Source of the DNA: Mucilaginibacter kameinonensis
GTDB taxonomy: Bacteria; Bacteroidota; Bacteroidia; Sphingobacteriales; Sphingobacteriaceae
Assembly: GCF_003675385.1 (NCBI RefSeq)
Contig: NZ_RCWZ01000001.1
Coordinates: forward strand, 682,001-746,000
DNA: 64,000 nt
Reading direction: 5' to 3'
Made by a program: the position numbers and the translations under genes. Shown in pieces: positions 35,749 to 45,800 of this stretch. Positions within the stretch are counted from its first letter, which is position 1. Each line of letters starts with the position of its first letter. The notes below the pieces were generated by a model. It saw only the letters and a list, made by a program, of their open reading frames with translations. It did no database searches and was not told where the DNA came from.

Positions 35749-36246
35749 ATGCGATACACCTACTTTAAAGCATTTAAACCGTTATTTTTCATAGTATCAG
35801 CCCTGATTATTGCGGGAAATGCCGCCGCCCAAACTCAGCCTGCCGCCGCTACTACTGCGGCACCCGTGGCCGCTGTTGCAGGGGTACAAACTCATATTGA
35901 TAAGTTTTTTAAAGAATACGATAAGCAAAGCACAGCCCGCGCTGTAATTGATATTTTTAAAACCAATAAGCTGATGGATTCAACCCGGCTAACCGGGCTT
36001 ATTGTTAAAATAGACTCCATGAGGAGTGTTATTGGCAAATACCTTGGTAAAGACCTCATCATGCAGCGTAAGGCCTCAAACAGCCTGGTACTGTACAGTT
36101 ACCTGCTTAAACACGAAAGTCAACCTGCTCGCATCACCTTTATGTTTTACAAGCCTAAAAACGAGTGGGAGATCTATCGCCTCTACTTTGACGTAGACGT
36201 AGATGGAGAGCTTGCCGAATCATCAAGAGTAACAGGGAAACCCTAA
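35749..36246 (+). CDS. Secreted hypothetical protein with Ala-rich linker
   Basis: 165 residues from the ATG at 35749. Signal peptide to about residue 27 (GNAAAQ), then an Ala/Pro/Thr linker (about 28-45) and a small alpha-beta domain with VQTHIDKFFKEYDKQST and ITFMFYKPKNEWEIYRLYFD, which resembles NTF2-like periplasmic domains. Function unknown. Confidence 0.65.
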   Translation: MRYTYFKAFKPLFFIVSALIIAGNAAAQTQPAAATTAAPVAAVAGVQTHIDKFFKEYDKQSTARAVIDIFKTNKLMDSTRLTGLIVKIDSMRSVIGKYLGKDLIMQRKASNSLVLYSYLLKHESQPARITFMFYKPKNEWEIYRLYFDVDVDGELAESSRVTGKP

Positions 36247-36250
36247 TTGA

Positions 36251-36341
36251 GGTAAAAGGCGAAAGGATAAAGGTGAAAGGTAGCTTCATTATCGTTTTGC
36301 GAAGCAAAACCTTTCACCTTTCACCTTTCACCTTTCACCTA
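36251..36341. repeat. Family F inverted repeat (AAAGGTGAAAGG type)
   Basis: Left arm 36251-36281 contains AAAGGTGAAAGGTAG; right arm 36309-36341 consists of four CCTTTCA/CCTTTCACC units, its inverse. Inner bases CGTTTTGC-GAAGCAAAAC also pair. Lies between convergent genes. Shorter runs of the same type occur at 13693-13730 and 31103-31135. Confidence 0.75.
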
Positions 36342-36343
36342 AA

Positions 36344-37000
36344 TTAATCCACTAATATATTCTCCCCAAACTTTTGGGAAACTGTAGTGTCCTCCCGGTC
36401 TTCAATTTTTATGACCAGCGAGTTATCATAGGGGATTTTTTCTATCAGCTGAATTTTTGTGCCGATACCGATATTCAGTTTTTGCAGGTATTGCAGAAAC
36501 GAGCTACTGGTATCACGTACGGCGGCAACCTTGCTTTGGGAACCGGGTTTAAGCTCCGATAAGGTTACAGAATATGATTTGGGTACTTTGCCATTGGCTT
36601 TGGGGATAGGATCGCCGTGAGGGTCGTATTCGGGGAAACCAAGGAATTTATCTAACCTATCGGCCAGGGTGGCATCGTTAATGTGCTCCAGTTCTTCGGC
36701 TATATCATGGATCTCATCCCAATGGTAGCCCAATTTTTCCAGCAAAAAAACTTCCCAGAGGCGGTGCCTGCGCACAATCAATATCGCATCTTTTAAGCCC
36801 TGCGGTGTTAACCTTACCCCTTTCTTTTTATCGTACTCAATAAGCTGCTTTTCGGTAAGCTTACGGATCATATCCACTACCGATGCCGGGTTATTGCTGA
36901 GTGCATCGGCTATAGCGGTAGGTGTTATTTTAAAATCCTTTCCCTGCGACGCAAGGCGATAAATAGCTTTTAAATAGTTTTCTTCCGAAAGCGTGTACAT
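36344..37000 (-). CDS. DtxR/MntR-family metal-dependent regulator
   Basis: 218 residues. N-terminal winged helix (about 1-65, MYTLSEENYLKAIYRLASQG), dimerisation and metal-binding domain (RRHRLWEVFLLEKLGYHWDEI and AEELEH), and a C-terminal FeoA/SH3-like domain (about 140-215). Long-form DtxR family. It represses metal uptake genes when Mn or Fe is abundant. No transporter is adjacent here, so targets are elsewhere. Confidence 0.92.
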   Translation of the reverse strand: MYTLSEENYLKAIYRLASQGKDFKITPTAIADALSNNPASVVDMIRKLTEKQLIEYDKKKGVRLTPQGLKDAILIVRRHRLWEVFLLEKLGYHWDEIHDIAEELEHINDATLADRLDKFLGFPEYDPHGDPIPKANGKVPKSYSVTLSELKPGSQSKVAAVRDTSSSFLQYLQKLNIGIGTKIQLIEKIPYDNSLVIKIEDREDTTVSQKFGENILVD

Positions 37001-37096
37001 CAGTGGTTACTTTGATAAAATACAAACATAAGCAAAAGCAGGACGCCTGTTACCGGCTAAACGTTACTATTTGATTGTAAATACCTGTTAAAAACA

Positions 37097-37124
37097 AACA
37101 GGCCTCCTTTTCGGGAAGCCTGTC
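37097..37124 (-). terminator. Terminator of the His/Gly-rich protein gene
   Basis: On the minus strand, GACAGGCTTCCC pairs imperfectly with GGAGGCCTGT(T), followed by TTGTTTTT. Confidence 0.75.
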
Positions 37125-37143
37125 TTTATTATATGATTATATA

Positions 37144-37722
37144 TTAGTGGTGTCCGTGACCTCCGCCGTGACCTTCACCATGGCCGTGTTCGCCACCACC
37201 GTGGCCGCCACCATGACCGTGATCGCCGCGGTCACCACCTCCATGCCAGCCTCCCCTGTTTGGGTTGCCACCGTGCCAGCCGTTATCGCCACGCCATCCA
37301 CGATCTCCTCCGCGCCAGTGATTGGCGTATCTTACATCGCGGCTGTTGCGGATAATAACCTGGTCATGACGACCGCGATAGCCGGCATAATGATCCCTGT
37401 AATAAGTATTGCGGATCCATGGATTGCGTTCGTTAACCACCACTTTATAGCCGTTATAAACGTTGTAATTGCGGTATCTTACAGGTAAGTATCTGTGGTG
37501 TACCCATACGTTGTTTTCAAAATAAACGTAATTGTGAGTTGGTACATCGTAATAAGCATCGATATCTGGCATGTAGTAATAATCAACGTGATCGTAACCT
37601 ACCGGACCCCAATCTGGCTGACTGCCTATATTAATACCTAAACCAATACTAACCTGTGCCGAAGCCATCTTCGCAGTGAAGCAGCTTAATAATATAGCAG
37701 CCGATAAAATAATCTTTTTCAT
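37144..37722 (-). CDS. Secreted protein with His/Gly-rich tail, paralogue 1
   Basis: 192 residues. Signal peptide 1-22 (ASAQ). The core (23-130) has INIGSQPDWGPVGYDHVDYY and VVVNERNPWIRN, shared almost word for word with the paralogue at 39223. The last about 60 residues are Gly/His/Arg-rich repeats (GHGGGHGGGEHGHGEG), which probably bind metal ions or polyanions. Envelope or periplasmic location. Function unknown. Confidence 0.8.
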   Translation of the reverse strand: MKKIILSAAILLSCFTAKMASAQVSIGLGINIGSQPDWGPVGYDHVDYYYMPDIDAYYDVPTHNYVYFENNVWVHHRYLPVRYRNYNVYNGYKVVVNERNPWIRNTYYRDHYAGYRGRHDQVIIRNSRDVRYANHWRGGDRGWRGDNGWHGGNPNRGGWHGGGDRGDHGHGGGHGGGEHGHGEGHGGGHGHH

Positions 37723-38048
37723 GACGTGTGTAATAAGTTATGTAGGTATGACTATGGTTAAAGCCCATGGTTTAACTTGTTTCAATACCTGTTGCGCTAT
37801 TTATTCAAAATAAATGCCACTATCATTACTGTCTTAGTGTAATGAACTGAATTTAGGTAGGTATAATTTAGTTACTACAGGTTGTTGTTGTATTAATTAA
37901 ATGAAGGGCGCTGGTAATTAAAAAACCTGTATTTTATGATCGGTAATTAGAAATAAAAGATTGGATAAATCATTGGCCGTTCCCATGCGACAAGAAAATA
38001 GCTTTTGTAGATTGTATTTAAAAACATACAATAATAACAGCACAAAAA
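37723..38048. other. Intergenic region, no gene seen
   Basis: A+T-rich 326-base upstream region of the leftward His/Gly-rich gene. I see neither a coding frame nor a clear structured RNA; only promoter sequence is expected. Confidence 0.5.
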
Positions 38049-38072
38049 AGCCACCCCTGAAGAGAGGTGGCT
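38049..38072 (-). terminator. Terminator of the OmpA-like gene
   Basis: AGCCACC pairs with GGTGGCT around a 10-base loop; on the minus strand TTTTTT follows. Confidence 0.85.
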
Positions 38073-38093
38073 CTAATATTAATGGTAAACTAA

Positions 38094-38969
38094 TTATTGC
38101 TTAGGCGCAGCTGGCTGATCTGCCGGTGCTTTGCCAATCAGGTCCATGAACTGATCAAGTTTTGGTGTAATAATAATCTGTGTACGCCTGTTTTGAGCTT
38201 TACCACTTGGGGTTGAATTATCGGCAATCGGGTTGTATTCACCACGGCCGCCGGCAGTTAAACGTTTAGGATCAACCTGGTAGGTAGTTTGCAATGCCTG
38301 CACTACAGATGAGGCACGTAAAGCACTTAAATCCCAGTTATTACGGATGTTTTTCTGTGAGATAGGTACGTTATCAGTGTTACCTTCAATCAGCACATCA
38401 TAAGTGCTGTAGTCCATGATAATTTTGGCTATTTTGCTTAAAGTAGCACCTGCTTTGTCAGATACTTCATAGCTGCCAGATTTGTACAGCATATTATCAG
38501 ACAGAGAGATGTAAACAACACCTTTTAACACTTTAACATCAACATCCTGAGTTTCCTGAGGAGTTAATGAACGGGTAAGGTTGTTGGTTAACACCATATT
38601 AAGTGAGTCGCTTTTGTTTTTAGCATTAACTAACTGCTGAATGTAGCGGTTTGAGCTATTGATCTCGTCAACCAGTTTTGAGATGTTAACATTGCCCTGG
38701 CTGCTTGAGTTTAAACATTTGTTCAAGGCGTCCTGCAAAGCGGTTACGTTTGCTTTTTGCTGATCAATTTGCTCTTCAAGGCTTTTGTTGCGGCTGCGCG
38801 CCACGGCAAGTGCCTGTTCGCTGGTTTGATATTTAATGCTTAGGTCTTTGGTGCTGTTTTGCAATTGAGTGTAATTAGCATCCAGTTCTTTGTACTTTTT
38901 GCTGCTTACACAGCTTTGGCCTAATACTGCTACTACAAGCAGCGCCAAAATGGATATTCGATATTTCAT
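38094..38969 (-). CDS. OmpA-family lipoprotein
   Basis: 291 residues from the ATG at 38969; an upstream ATG at 38999 adds 10 residues before the signal peptide. Lipobox GQSC, then a long coiled coil (about 25-130, YQTSEQALAVARSRNKSLEE), then an OmpA C-terminal peptidoglycan-binding domain (about 140-275) with IEGNTDNVPISQ, LRASSVVQAL and QNRRTQIII. Anchors outer membrane to peptidoglycan. It lies between the two charged-tail paralogues. Confidence 0.92.
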   Translation of the reverse strand: MKYRISILALLVVAVLGQSCVSSKKYKELDANYTQLQNSTKDLSIKYQTSEQALAVARSRNKSLEEQIDQQKANVTALQDALNKCLNSSSQGNVNISKLVDEINSSNRYIQQLVNAKNKSDSLNMVLTNNLTRSLTPQETQDVDVKVLKGVVYISLSDNMLYKSGSYEVSDKAGATLSKIAKIIMDYSTYDVLIEGNTDNVPISQKNIRNNWDLSALRASSVVQALQTTYQVDPKRLTAGGRGEYNPIADNSTPSGKAQNRRTQIIITPKLDQFMDLIGKAPADQPAAPKQ

Positions 38970-39157
38970 AAGTGTAATTTGATTTAAATCGTTTAACAAT
39001 AAATCGGTTAACTAAGTAACGAATATAATGTTTGTTTATAGCTAAACCTAAGTAAACAAACTATAAAAGTTAACCTAAATGTGACATATGTGGGCAAGTT
39101 TTGTGCCGAAGGATGGCAATGCCCTTCATAGCGAAACAGCAGGGATTTTAAGCAAAA

Positions 39158-39187
39158 AAGGACTGTCCTTTTGGGGGGACAGTCCTT
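39158..39187 (-). terminator. Terminator of the paralogue 2 gene
   Basis: AAGGACTGTCC and GGACAGTCCTT are perfect 11-base inverses; the minus strand continues TTTTTTGC. Confidence 0.9.
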
Positions 39188-39222
39188 CATAAAAACAATC
39201 AAAATTATAACAAAATAAAAAC

Positions 39223-39723
39223 TTAGTCGCGGTGGCCACGGCCGTGATCATGATCATCGTGACCATGGCCGCGGTTATCGTGTTTCACTACATCAACCCT
39301 GCGTACGGTTTTACGTTCAACGTAATGATTGCGGTATTTTTCGTCATGGCTATCGCGAATTACTACCTGATCGTGACGGCCGCGGTATGAGGCATATTTA
39401 CGTTTGTAAACATCGTTTCTAACCCAAGGGTTACGTTCATTAACCACTACCTTATAACTGTGGTAAACGTCATAGTTTCCAAAGCGTGGAGGCAACATTG
39501 CGCCATGTACCCAGGCATTGTTATCAAAATAAACATATTGATGGGCGTTGATATCGTAGTAAGAATCAATATCCGGCAGGTAGTAGTAATCTACATGATC
39601 ATAACCTACAGGGCCCCATTCGGGCTGACTACCAATATTAATGCTTAAGCTTATTTGAGCGCTGGCTATTTTTACAGTTAAACTGCTTACTAAAATGGCA
39701 GCTGTTAAAATTATCTTTTTCAT
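39223..39723 (-). CDS. Secreted protein with charged His tail, paralogue 2
   Basis: 166 residues. Signal peptide 1-22 (ASAQ). The core is closely similar to the 37144 protein (NIGSQPEWGPVGYDHVDYYY, VVVNERNPWVRN, SYRGRHDQVVIRDS). The tail is shorter and mixed Lys/Arg/His/Asp (GHGHDDHDHGRGH). The gene pair is a local duplication with the OmpA gene between, and the tails have diverged most. Confidence 0.8.
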   Translation of the reverse strand: MKKIILTAAILVSSLTVKIASAQISLSINIGSQPEWGPVGYDHVDYYYLPDIDSYYDINAHQYVYFDNNAWVHGAMLPPRFGNYDVYHSYKVVVNERNPWVRNDVYKRKYASYRGRHDQVVIRDSHDEKYRNHYVERKTVRRVDVVKHDNRGHGHDDHDHGRGHRD

Positions 39724-39849
39724 GTTGTGTTATCGTTTGTTTGCAAGTATGACAATAACAAATCATAAAAGTTTAGCCCGTTACATGTTGTAACGGGTAA
39801 CTAATTGGTTACAATGTTGAATGAAATGTTAAACTGATTGATATTCAGT

Positions 39850-41601
39850 TTATTCGTCGTCGCTATCTTTATCCGGGGCTTTTTTACCTGCCATGGCCAA
39901 TACCGGTTTGCCTATAACTTTATAGCTGCCTTCGCCTTTAAGGATGGATGCCAGCTGGGCTTTATCCTGCATGGTTTTTACGGCCTGGGCAAGTTCCTTG
40001 TCGTATTTAAAGTTGGTTTCGTAGCGGCCTTTTTCATAATAATAGCGGGATGCTATCTCGTTTTCAAGTACCTGCTTTATCTCGTCTTTATGCTGGATAA
40101 GATCGTTCTTTTTGCTGGCCATCAGTTTGGTTTTCAAGCCTTCGTATTCGCCCTGGATATCATTAAACTGTTTATCCTTGGTTGCTTCGGTTTTTAAACG
40201 ATCCAACAGTTTTTCAGACGCGGTGGTGTAGTTGTAGTTTTTATCGGCCAGGTATTTTATAAAATCATTGTATTCTCCGTCTGATAGAGAGAATGAGCGG
40301 GCGTCATTGATTTTAGAGTGTTTGTCCCGGTAAACTGTAGCGTAATCAAATATCAGCAGCTTGCCCACCAACGCCTGGGTAACGTTGGCAAATTTTTCCT
40401 GTTTAATAAAAATATCAGGATAGATACCGCTACCATCGTATACAGAGCGGCCATTTTTTGTTTTAAACTCGTGTATAAGCGAATCGGCTACTTTCACTAC
40501 ACTGCCATCATCCTTGCGGTGGGTATAATCCAGCTCCTGGATACAACGGCCCGATGGTACATAATATTTAGCAATGGTGATTTTTACCAGGCTGTTGTAT
40601 GGTAGGTTGAATGTTTGCTGCACCAGTCCCTTGCCATAGCTGCGTTGCCCGATAATTACCGCGCGGTCAAGGTCTTGCAGCGAGCCGGCAACAATTTCAC
40701 TTGCCGATGCCGAATGGCTGTTAACCAATACCACCAATGGTAAATTAGGCTCAAGCGGAGCACTGATGGTACTGTAGGTAAAATTCTTTTCTTTTATTTT
40801 TCCCTTTTGCGATACGATCTCTACATCCTTCTGCACAAAAAGGTTCACGATCTTAACAGCTTCCTGTAAAATACCTCCGCCATTTGAGCGAAGATCGAGG
40901 ATGATGCCGTTCGGGTTTTTCTTTTTTAGTTCGGTAAGCGCGGTGGTAACTTCTGCAGCCGAGTTTTCGAGGAATTTATCGAGCTTGATATAGCCCATAT
41001 TGCCCTCAACCATTCCATAGTAGGATACATTGGGCTGTTTAATCTCATCGCGGACAAGGTTTTTCTCAAAAGGCTGAGGGGTATTATCGCGCTTGATAAA
41101 CAGTTTGATAGCTGCGCCTTTAGAACCTTTAAGTAATTGGCTCACCTGGTCGTTATCTTTACCATTCAGGTCAACGTCATTGATTTTTAGGAGCTGATCG
41201 CCAGGGTGTACATCGCCTTTTTGGGCGGGGAAGCCAGCAAAAACTTCGGATACAAATACTTTACCGTTACGAACAAAGATGCTGGCACCAATACCGCCGT
41301 ATTGGGTGCTTACGTAGTGAAGCTTATAATCTTCAATTTCCGATTCGGGTACAAACTCGGTATAAGGGTCAAGGCCATCGAGCATGGCGTCAACGCCGGT
41401 TTTTACCAGTTTGGCCGAATTGATATCATCGACATAGTTAACATTAACCTCTTTATAAACCGAGGCAAAAACATCAAGGTTCTTCGAGATCTGAAACAGG
41501 TCGTCATTAAAACCCACTATGCCCGCGGCCAACAATGCAATACCTGCAAATAAGCCTGCTTTTTTGTATCCTTTTTTGAACACTAAACCCTGTTTCATCA
41601 T
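39850..41601 (-). CDS. S41-family C-terminal processing protease
   Basis: 583 residues. N-terminal membrane anchor (about 14-30). PDZ domain about 90-180 (YGGIGASIFVRNGKVFVSEV). The S41 core has LDLRSNGGGILQEAV, the catalytic Ser in NSHSASASEIVAGS and the catalytic Lys in GQRSYGKGLVQQTF. The C-terminal about 200 residues are a helical extension typical of Bacteroidota Ctp proteases. It trims or degrades periplasmic proteins. Confidence 0.93.
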   Translation of the reverse strand: MMKQGLVFKKGYKKAGLFAGIALLAAGIVGFNDDLFQISKNLDVFASVYKEVNVNYVDDINSAKLVKTGVDAMLDGLDPYTEFVPESEIEDYKLHYVSTQYGGIGASIFVRNGKVFVSEVFAGFPAQKGDVHPGDQLLKINDVDLNGKDNDQVSQLLKGSKGAAIKLFIKRDNTPQPFEKNLVRDEIKQPNVSYYGMVEGNMGYIKLDKFLENSAAEVTTALTELKKKNPNGIILDLRSNGGGILQEAVKIVNLFVQKDVEIVSQKGKIKEKNFTYSTISAPLEPNLPLVVLVNSHSASASEIVAGSLQDLDRAVIIGQRSYGKGLVQQTFNLPYNSLVKITIAKYYVPSGRCIQELDYTHRKDDGSVVKVADSLIHEFKTKNGRSVYDGSGIYPDIFIKQEKFANVTQALVGKLLIFDYATVYRDKHSKINDARSFSLSDGEYNDFIKYLADKNYNYTTASEKLLDRLKTEATKDKQFNDIQGEYEGLKTKLMASKKNDLIQHKDEIKQVLENEIASRYYYEKGRYETNFKYDKELAQAVKTMQDKAQLASILKGEGSYKVIGKPVLAMAGKKAPDKDSDDE

Positions 41602-41663
41602 TTATCCTCGAAAAAATAAAAATACAAAAAAGCTATCCAGTTTGTATAACCGTAGTGTCTATT

Positions 41664-41879
41664 TTACAGTCGGTTGGTATCAATATTAACCAGGGCCTTT
41701 TTTAACGTGAAAACCACATACTTACGATCCCGGTTTACAAGGTCCATCAGTTTGGTAATCAGGCTTTCTTCCTGCCCTTCGCTGTATTTCAACTGCTCGT
41801 CTGTAAGGTGGTTGTATTTACGTTGAATTTTAATTTTTACGCGTTCCCAGTCTTTGTTTGTAATACTGATTTCAGCCAT
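41664..41879 (-). CDS. CsbD-like small protein
   Basis: 71 residues. ITNKDWERVKIKIQRKYNHL and EQLKYSEGQEESL follow the layout of CsbD-like stress proteins (W..K..L..K..LTD..L..GQ), but the match is loose. Hydrophilic and helical. A minus-strand TATTTTTG (41897-41904) lies 18 bases upstream. Confidence 0.7.
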   Translation of the reverse strand: MAEISITNKDWERVKIKIQRKYNHLTDEQLKYSEGQEESLITKLMDLVNRDRKYVVFTLKKALVNIDTNRL

Positions 41880-41896
41880 GTTTAATTTATTTTCAG

Positions 41897-41904
41897 CAAA
41901 AATA
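41897..41904 (-). promoter_or_regulatory. Promoter -7 box of the CsbD-like gene
   Basis: TATTTTTG on the minus strand fits TAnnTTTG, 18 bases before the start codon. Confidence 0.5.
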
Positions 41905-42072
41905 TAAAAAATACCAAGTTGCTACTGTTTAAATGTTTGGCTCGTGTATTGATATTGCCTATTACGGCCTTAATATAGGCCGGGTTATAAACCAAACTAA
42001 ATTAATAACGTAGAGCTGTATACAATTTTAAGGATTACGTGCGTTACGGCTTTACATTTAACAACGAAAAAC

Positions 42073-42645
42073 ATGAAAAAGTATCTATTAAGTGTGGCAT
42101 TACTGATTGCAGTAAGCATCAGTGCCAAAGCACAGTTTTCTTTAGGAGTGAAAGGTGGCGTCAATTTTTCAAAGATCGGCTCCGATAATTTCAGCGACAA
42201 AAACCTCACCGGTTACCAGGCCGGTTTATTTGCCCGTGTAGGTAACAGCGTTTATCTGCAACCGGAGCTTTACCTGAGCGGTACAGGTGGTAAATTTGAA
42301 TCGAACGATAACAATACAGCTTTTAGTGGTAAAGTAAGGTTCACTAACTTGAACGTGCCGTTGTTGATAGGTAAATCATTTGGTGAAAAAGATTTGAATT
42401 TCCGTATCATGGCCGGCCCTATCTATACTTACGAGCTTGATCATAGTACCAGTCTGGGCAATAACATCAGCAATGCCGCAACCGATTTTAATAAAAGTAA
42501 CCTCGGTTTTCAGGCCGGCGCCGGTGTTGATATTGGTTCCATTACTGCAGACCTGCGCTATGAAGGTGGCTTAACTAAAGTAAGCGACAGCTTTGCCAAA
42601 CGCCAAAACCTTTGGGCGTTAAGCGTGGGCTTTAAGATTTTCTAA
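42073..42645 (+). CDS. Outer membrane beta-barrel protein (porin family)
   Basis: 190 residues, signal peptide 1-20 (SAKAQ). FSLGVKGGVNFSKIGSDNF at the mature start and the final LWALSVGFKIF with a terminal Phe are typical of eight-strand OMP_b-brl_2 barrels of Bacteroidota. Function unknown; often abundant surface proteins. Followed by an 18-base-pair perfect terminator. Confidence 0.9.
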   Translation: MKKYLLSVALLIAVSISAKAQFSLGVKGGVNFSKIGSDNFSDKNLTGYQAGLFARVGNSVYLQPELYLSGTGGKFESNDNNTAFSGKVRFTNLNVPLLIGKSFGEKDLNFRIMAGPIYTYELDHSTSLGNNISNAATDFNKSNLGFQAGAGVDIGSITADLRYEGGLTKVSDSFAKRQNLWALSVGFKIF

Positions 42646-42681
42646 GCTTGAAGTTCGTGGAGACACGAACTTGGGGTAAGT

Positions 42682-42717
42682 AAAACGACCCGGCAGGTTA
42701 ACCTGCCGGGTCGTTTT
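42682..42717 (+). terminator. Perfect 18-base-pair terminator palindrome
   Basis: AAAACGACCCGGCAGGTT is followed directly by its exact inverse with no spare loop bases, and TTTTT at the end. Lies 36 bases after the porin stop; it can act in both directions. Confidence 0.92.
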
Positions 42718-42732
42718 TATGATTGTTTAATT

Positions 42733-42819
42733 ATGTCATTGCGAGCGATAGCGTGGCAATCGCACAGCAGCAGAGCCGCTCTGTATAGCATGCGATTGCT
42801 TCGTTCCTCGCAATGACAT
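42733..42819. repeat. Family A inverted repeat, copy 3
   Basis: ATGTCATTGCGAGCGATAG at the start, CGTTCCTCGCAATGACAT at the end; the interior has CTGTATAGCATGCGATTG, the reverse of the copy 1 core. It ends 5 bases before the stop of the ThuA gene. Confidence 0.85.
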
Positions 42820-42824
42820 TTTAC

Positions 42825-45800
42825 CTACTTCGCGCTAAATACTACCGAAGTTACCCCGGCTGTCATAGCGGCTTTACTTGCCGGTTTATATACAAAGAAC
42901 AGTTTGTGCATTTTGCCATCTGTTACCGGTGTAAGTACTATATGAACAGCGCCGCCTTTGGCATCTTTGGCTGGCACCGGCATGCTGCCTTTACCTGCAA
43001 GTGCGCCTGTTTCTGAATCAAGCCTCAACTCAAAATTAAGCGGAGCAGTTGGTGGCGCCTGCCAGAAGTTGGTTAAGTTAACAGAACGTACGCCAGTTAA
43101 GTCGATATTCTCCAGTTCAAACCAGCCATCAGTACCGGGGTAGATCATCAGGTTCATACCATTGTATTTAAAGGCGGTAAATCCGTTGAATTTCTCGGTG
43201 CCTTTAAACTGATAGGTGCTGCTGTTTAATGATACAATGCTGCTTCCGGTTAGTTTTTTGATGTCGTTGCCACCATTATCGGTGTATTTGGCCGATAATA
43301 CCAGCGCTGCCGACTGTTGTTTTTCTGGCGGAGCAGGCATGATAGTACCAGATGCCGCTAACGATGGCTTTTGATCGCTGTTATCAAGCGAAAGCACCCA
43401 GTTAATGATCTGGTCAACATCACCCTGTTTAATGTTTGGATGTGCCGACATCGCGGTTTCGCCCCAGACGCCCGCACCACCTTTTATTACCTTTTGGGTA
43501 AGCTTGGCCATTGCATTAGGATCTTTTTTGTATTTGGCTGCAACCTGTACAAATGATGGGCCTATTGATTTGCCATCTTCCTTGTGACAGCTTTTGCAAT
43601 CCATGGTAAGCATGAGTGTTTTACCACGGTTTTCAGGCTCACCCTGCTCGTGTTGTGCTGCAGACTGGGCTTTGTCAAATCCTTCTATATAATCCAACCC
43701 TACGTAAATGCGTTTCGGATCAACTGCCTTGGTATCCGGTCCGTCGGTTACATTAACCGCGTATTTGAACGGAACGCCTGGCAGGTAGAATGATTTGTTA
43801 CCACCGCTGATATTGATGCTAACGGTTGGTTGCTCGTTACCTGCGTAAACGCTAACCGGTGCGCTCTTGCTCGATGCACCTTTATCGTCTTTTGCTTCAA
43901 CAGTAATTTTGTAATCGCCAACTGTTGTGTAAGTATAACTGAGCGACGGTGTGGTTGTTTCCTTGGTTACGCCATTACCCAGGTTCCAGGTATAAGATAC
44001 GTTGTCTTTTTCCGGGTCGGTAGCGTTAACAGCAAGCTTAACGGTAAACGGTAACACGCCGGATGTTTTATCAGCTTTGAACGATGAAATTTCAGGCGGG
44101 CGGTTTCCTCCAATATAATCTATGCGGAATAAACCGGCATCAGGGTTATGCGAGAACCATCCGCTGCCGTACTCTAAGCCGTAAAGCCTGCCATCCGGGC
44201 CAACTTCCATATCAATCATGGAGTTTACTTTCAGTTTAGGGAAGAAGGGCTCCATTTTGTCAAAGTCGCCTTCTGGAGTAAGGCTAACGGCTTTTATCCA
44301 GCCGCGCATCCAGTCGTATGCTAAGAATTTGCCGTTATAGTAATCAGGCAGGCGGGTTTCTTCCGGGAACATGTCGGTATAATAAACCGGACCGGCCATA
44401 GCGTTACGACCGCCTGTACCAACCTGCGGGAAATCGGCAGATGGGCCATAAGGGTACCAGATAAACGCCGGTTGAGCCGGTGGCAGATCGGTTAAGCCGG
44501 TATTATTGCGCGAATTATTAACCGGGTGCTTAGGATCAAACGCCGGGCCTGATTTACCTGTGGCATAATCATAAAGATGGTACGGCTTGTTATCGCCCAC
44601 AAAATATGGCCAGCCAAAGTTACCTGCTTTTTTAGCCTGGTTAACTTCATCATAACCCATTGGACCGCGGTTGTCCAGGCTGTCATTATGGGCATCCGGG
44701 CCAACTTCGCCCCAATACAGGTAACCATTTTTTTGATCTACCGAAATACGGTACGGGTTCCTGTCGCCCATTACATAAATTTCGGGGCGGGTTTTTGGTG
44801 TACCTTTCGGGAACAAGTTGCCCTCAGGGATTTCATATGTACCGTCGTCTTTAAGGTTGATACGCATAATCTTACCACGCAGGTCATTGGTATTACCGGC
44901 CGAACGGCGCGCGTCAAATTGTAAATGGCCTGGTCGGTCATCAAGCGGAGCATAACCACTGCTTACGTACTTTTGACCTTTTTCATCAAACGGTGTTGAG
45001 TTATCACCGGCCGAGAAGAACAGGGTTTTATCCGGTCCCGGGCCGAAGGCAATTGAACCACCGGTATGGCAGCAGATATCACGCTGGGCTTTCACCTCTA
45101 AAATAACTTTCTCGGTTTTTTTATCCAGTGTATCATTTTTAAAGGTAAACCTCGAAAGGCGGTTAACTGAGCTATCGGCAGGACTATAGTAAATATAGAT
45201 CCAGTTGTTTTTTTCAAACTGCGGGTCTTTGGCGAGGCCAAGCATCCCTTCTTCTGCATTCACGTTTGGTACGTGGGCTTTCCAGTACACATCAAAAAAG
45301 CCAACCTGTTTTACCTTTTGGGTGTCATGTTTGTATAACATGATCTCGCCACGGCGCTGGATCACCATGATATCCAGGTTGGGCAATATGGTCATTTCGG
45401 TAGGCTCAAAAAACTCGCCTGTTGAAAGCTGGGTTTTCTTAAAGCGGTCTTCATCCGGAGGCAGCTGGGTTTTAGCCTTGCTGTAATTCAGTTCTTTGTT
45501 TTCGCCTATGGCGTATTTAATACCGGCAAGCAGCATTTTCAGGTAACCGGTTTCTTTATAAGTTTCGTCGGTATGGCCCATAGCGGTATAAAATGCGCGA
45601 CCGCCGTCAAAGTCATGATACCAGGTAGCCGGGTGCAGCCCCATACGTTTACCGCCTTTGTAGGTGCTTTCGTCAAGCGTTATCAACACATGTACATCGC
45701 TGGCCAATGGCTTGCGGAAACTGTAAAACTCGTCGGTACGTTTCCAAACTTTAGGCAGGTCTTTAGTCGCGTCGTTATTGGCATCAACTATATTATAAGT

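Noticed and set aside
36309..36341. CCTTTCA tandem units as a CRISPR array
   Set aside because: Units are 7-8 bases without spacers; it is a low-complexity inverted repeat.
37147..37488. 113-residue Val/Thr/Ala-rich plus-strand ORF
   Set aside because: It is the complement of the His/Gly-rich codons of the secreted protein.
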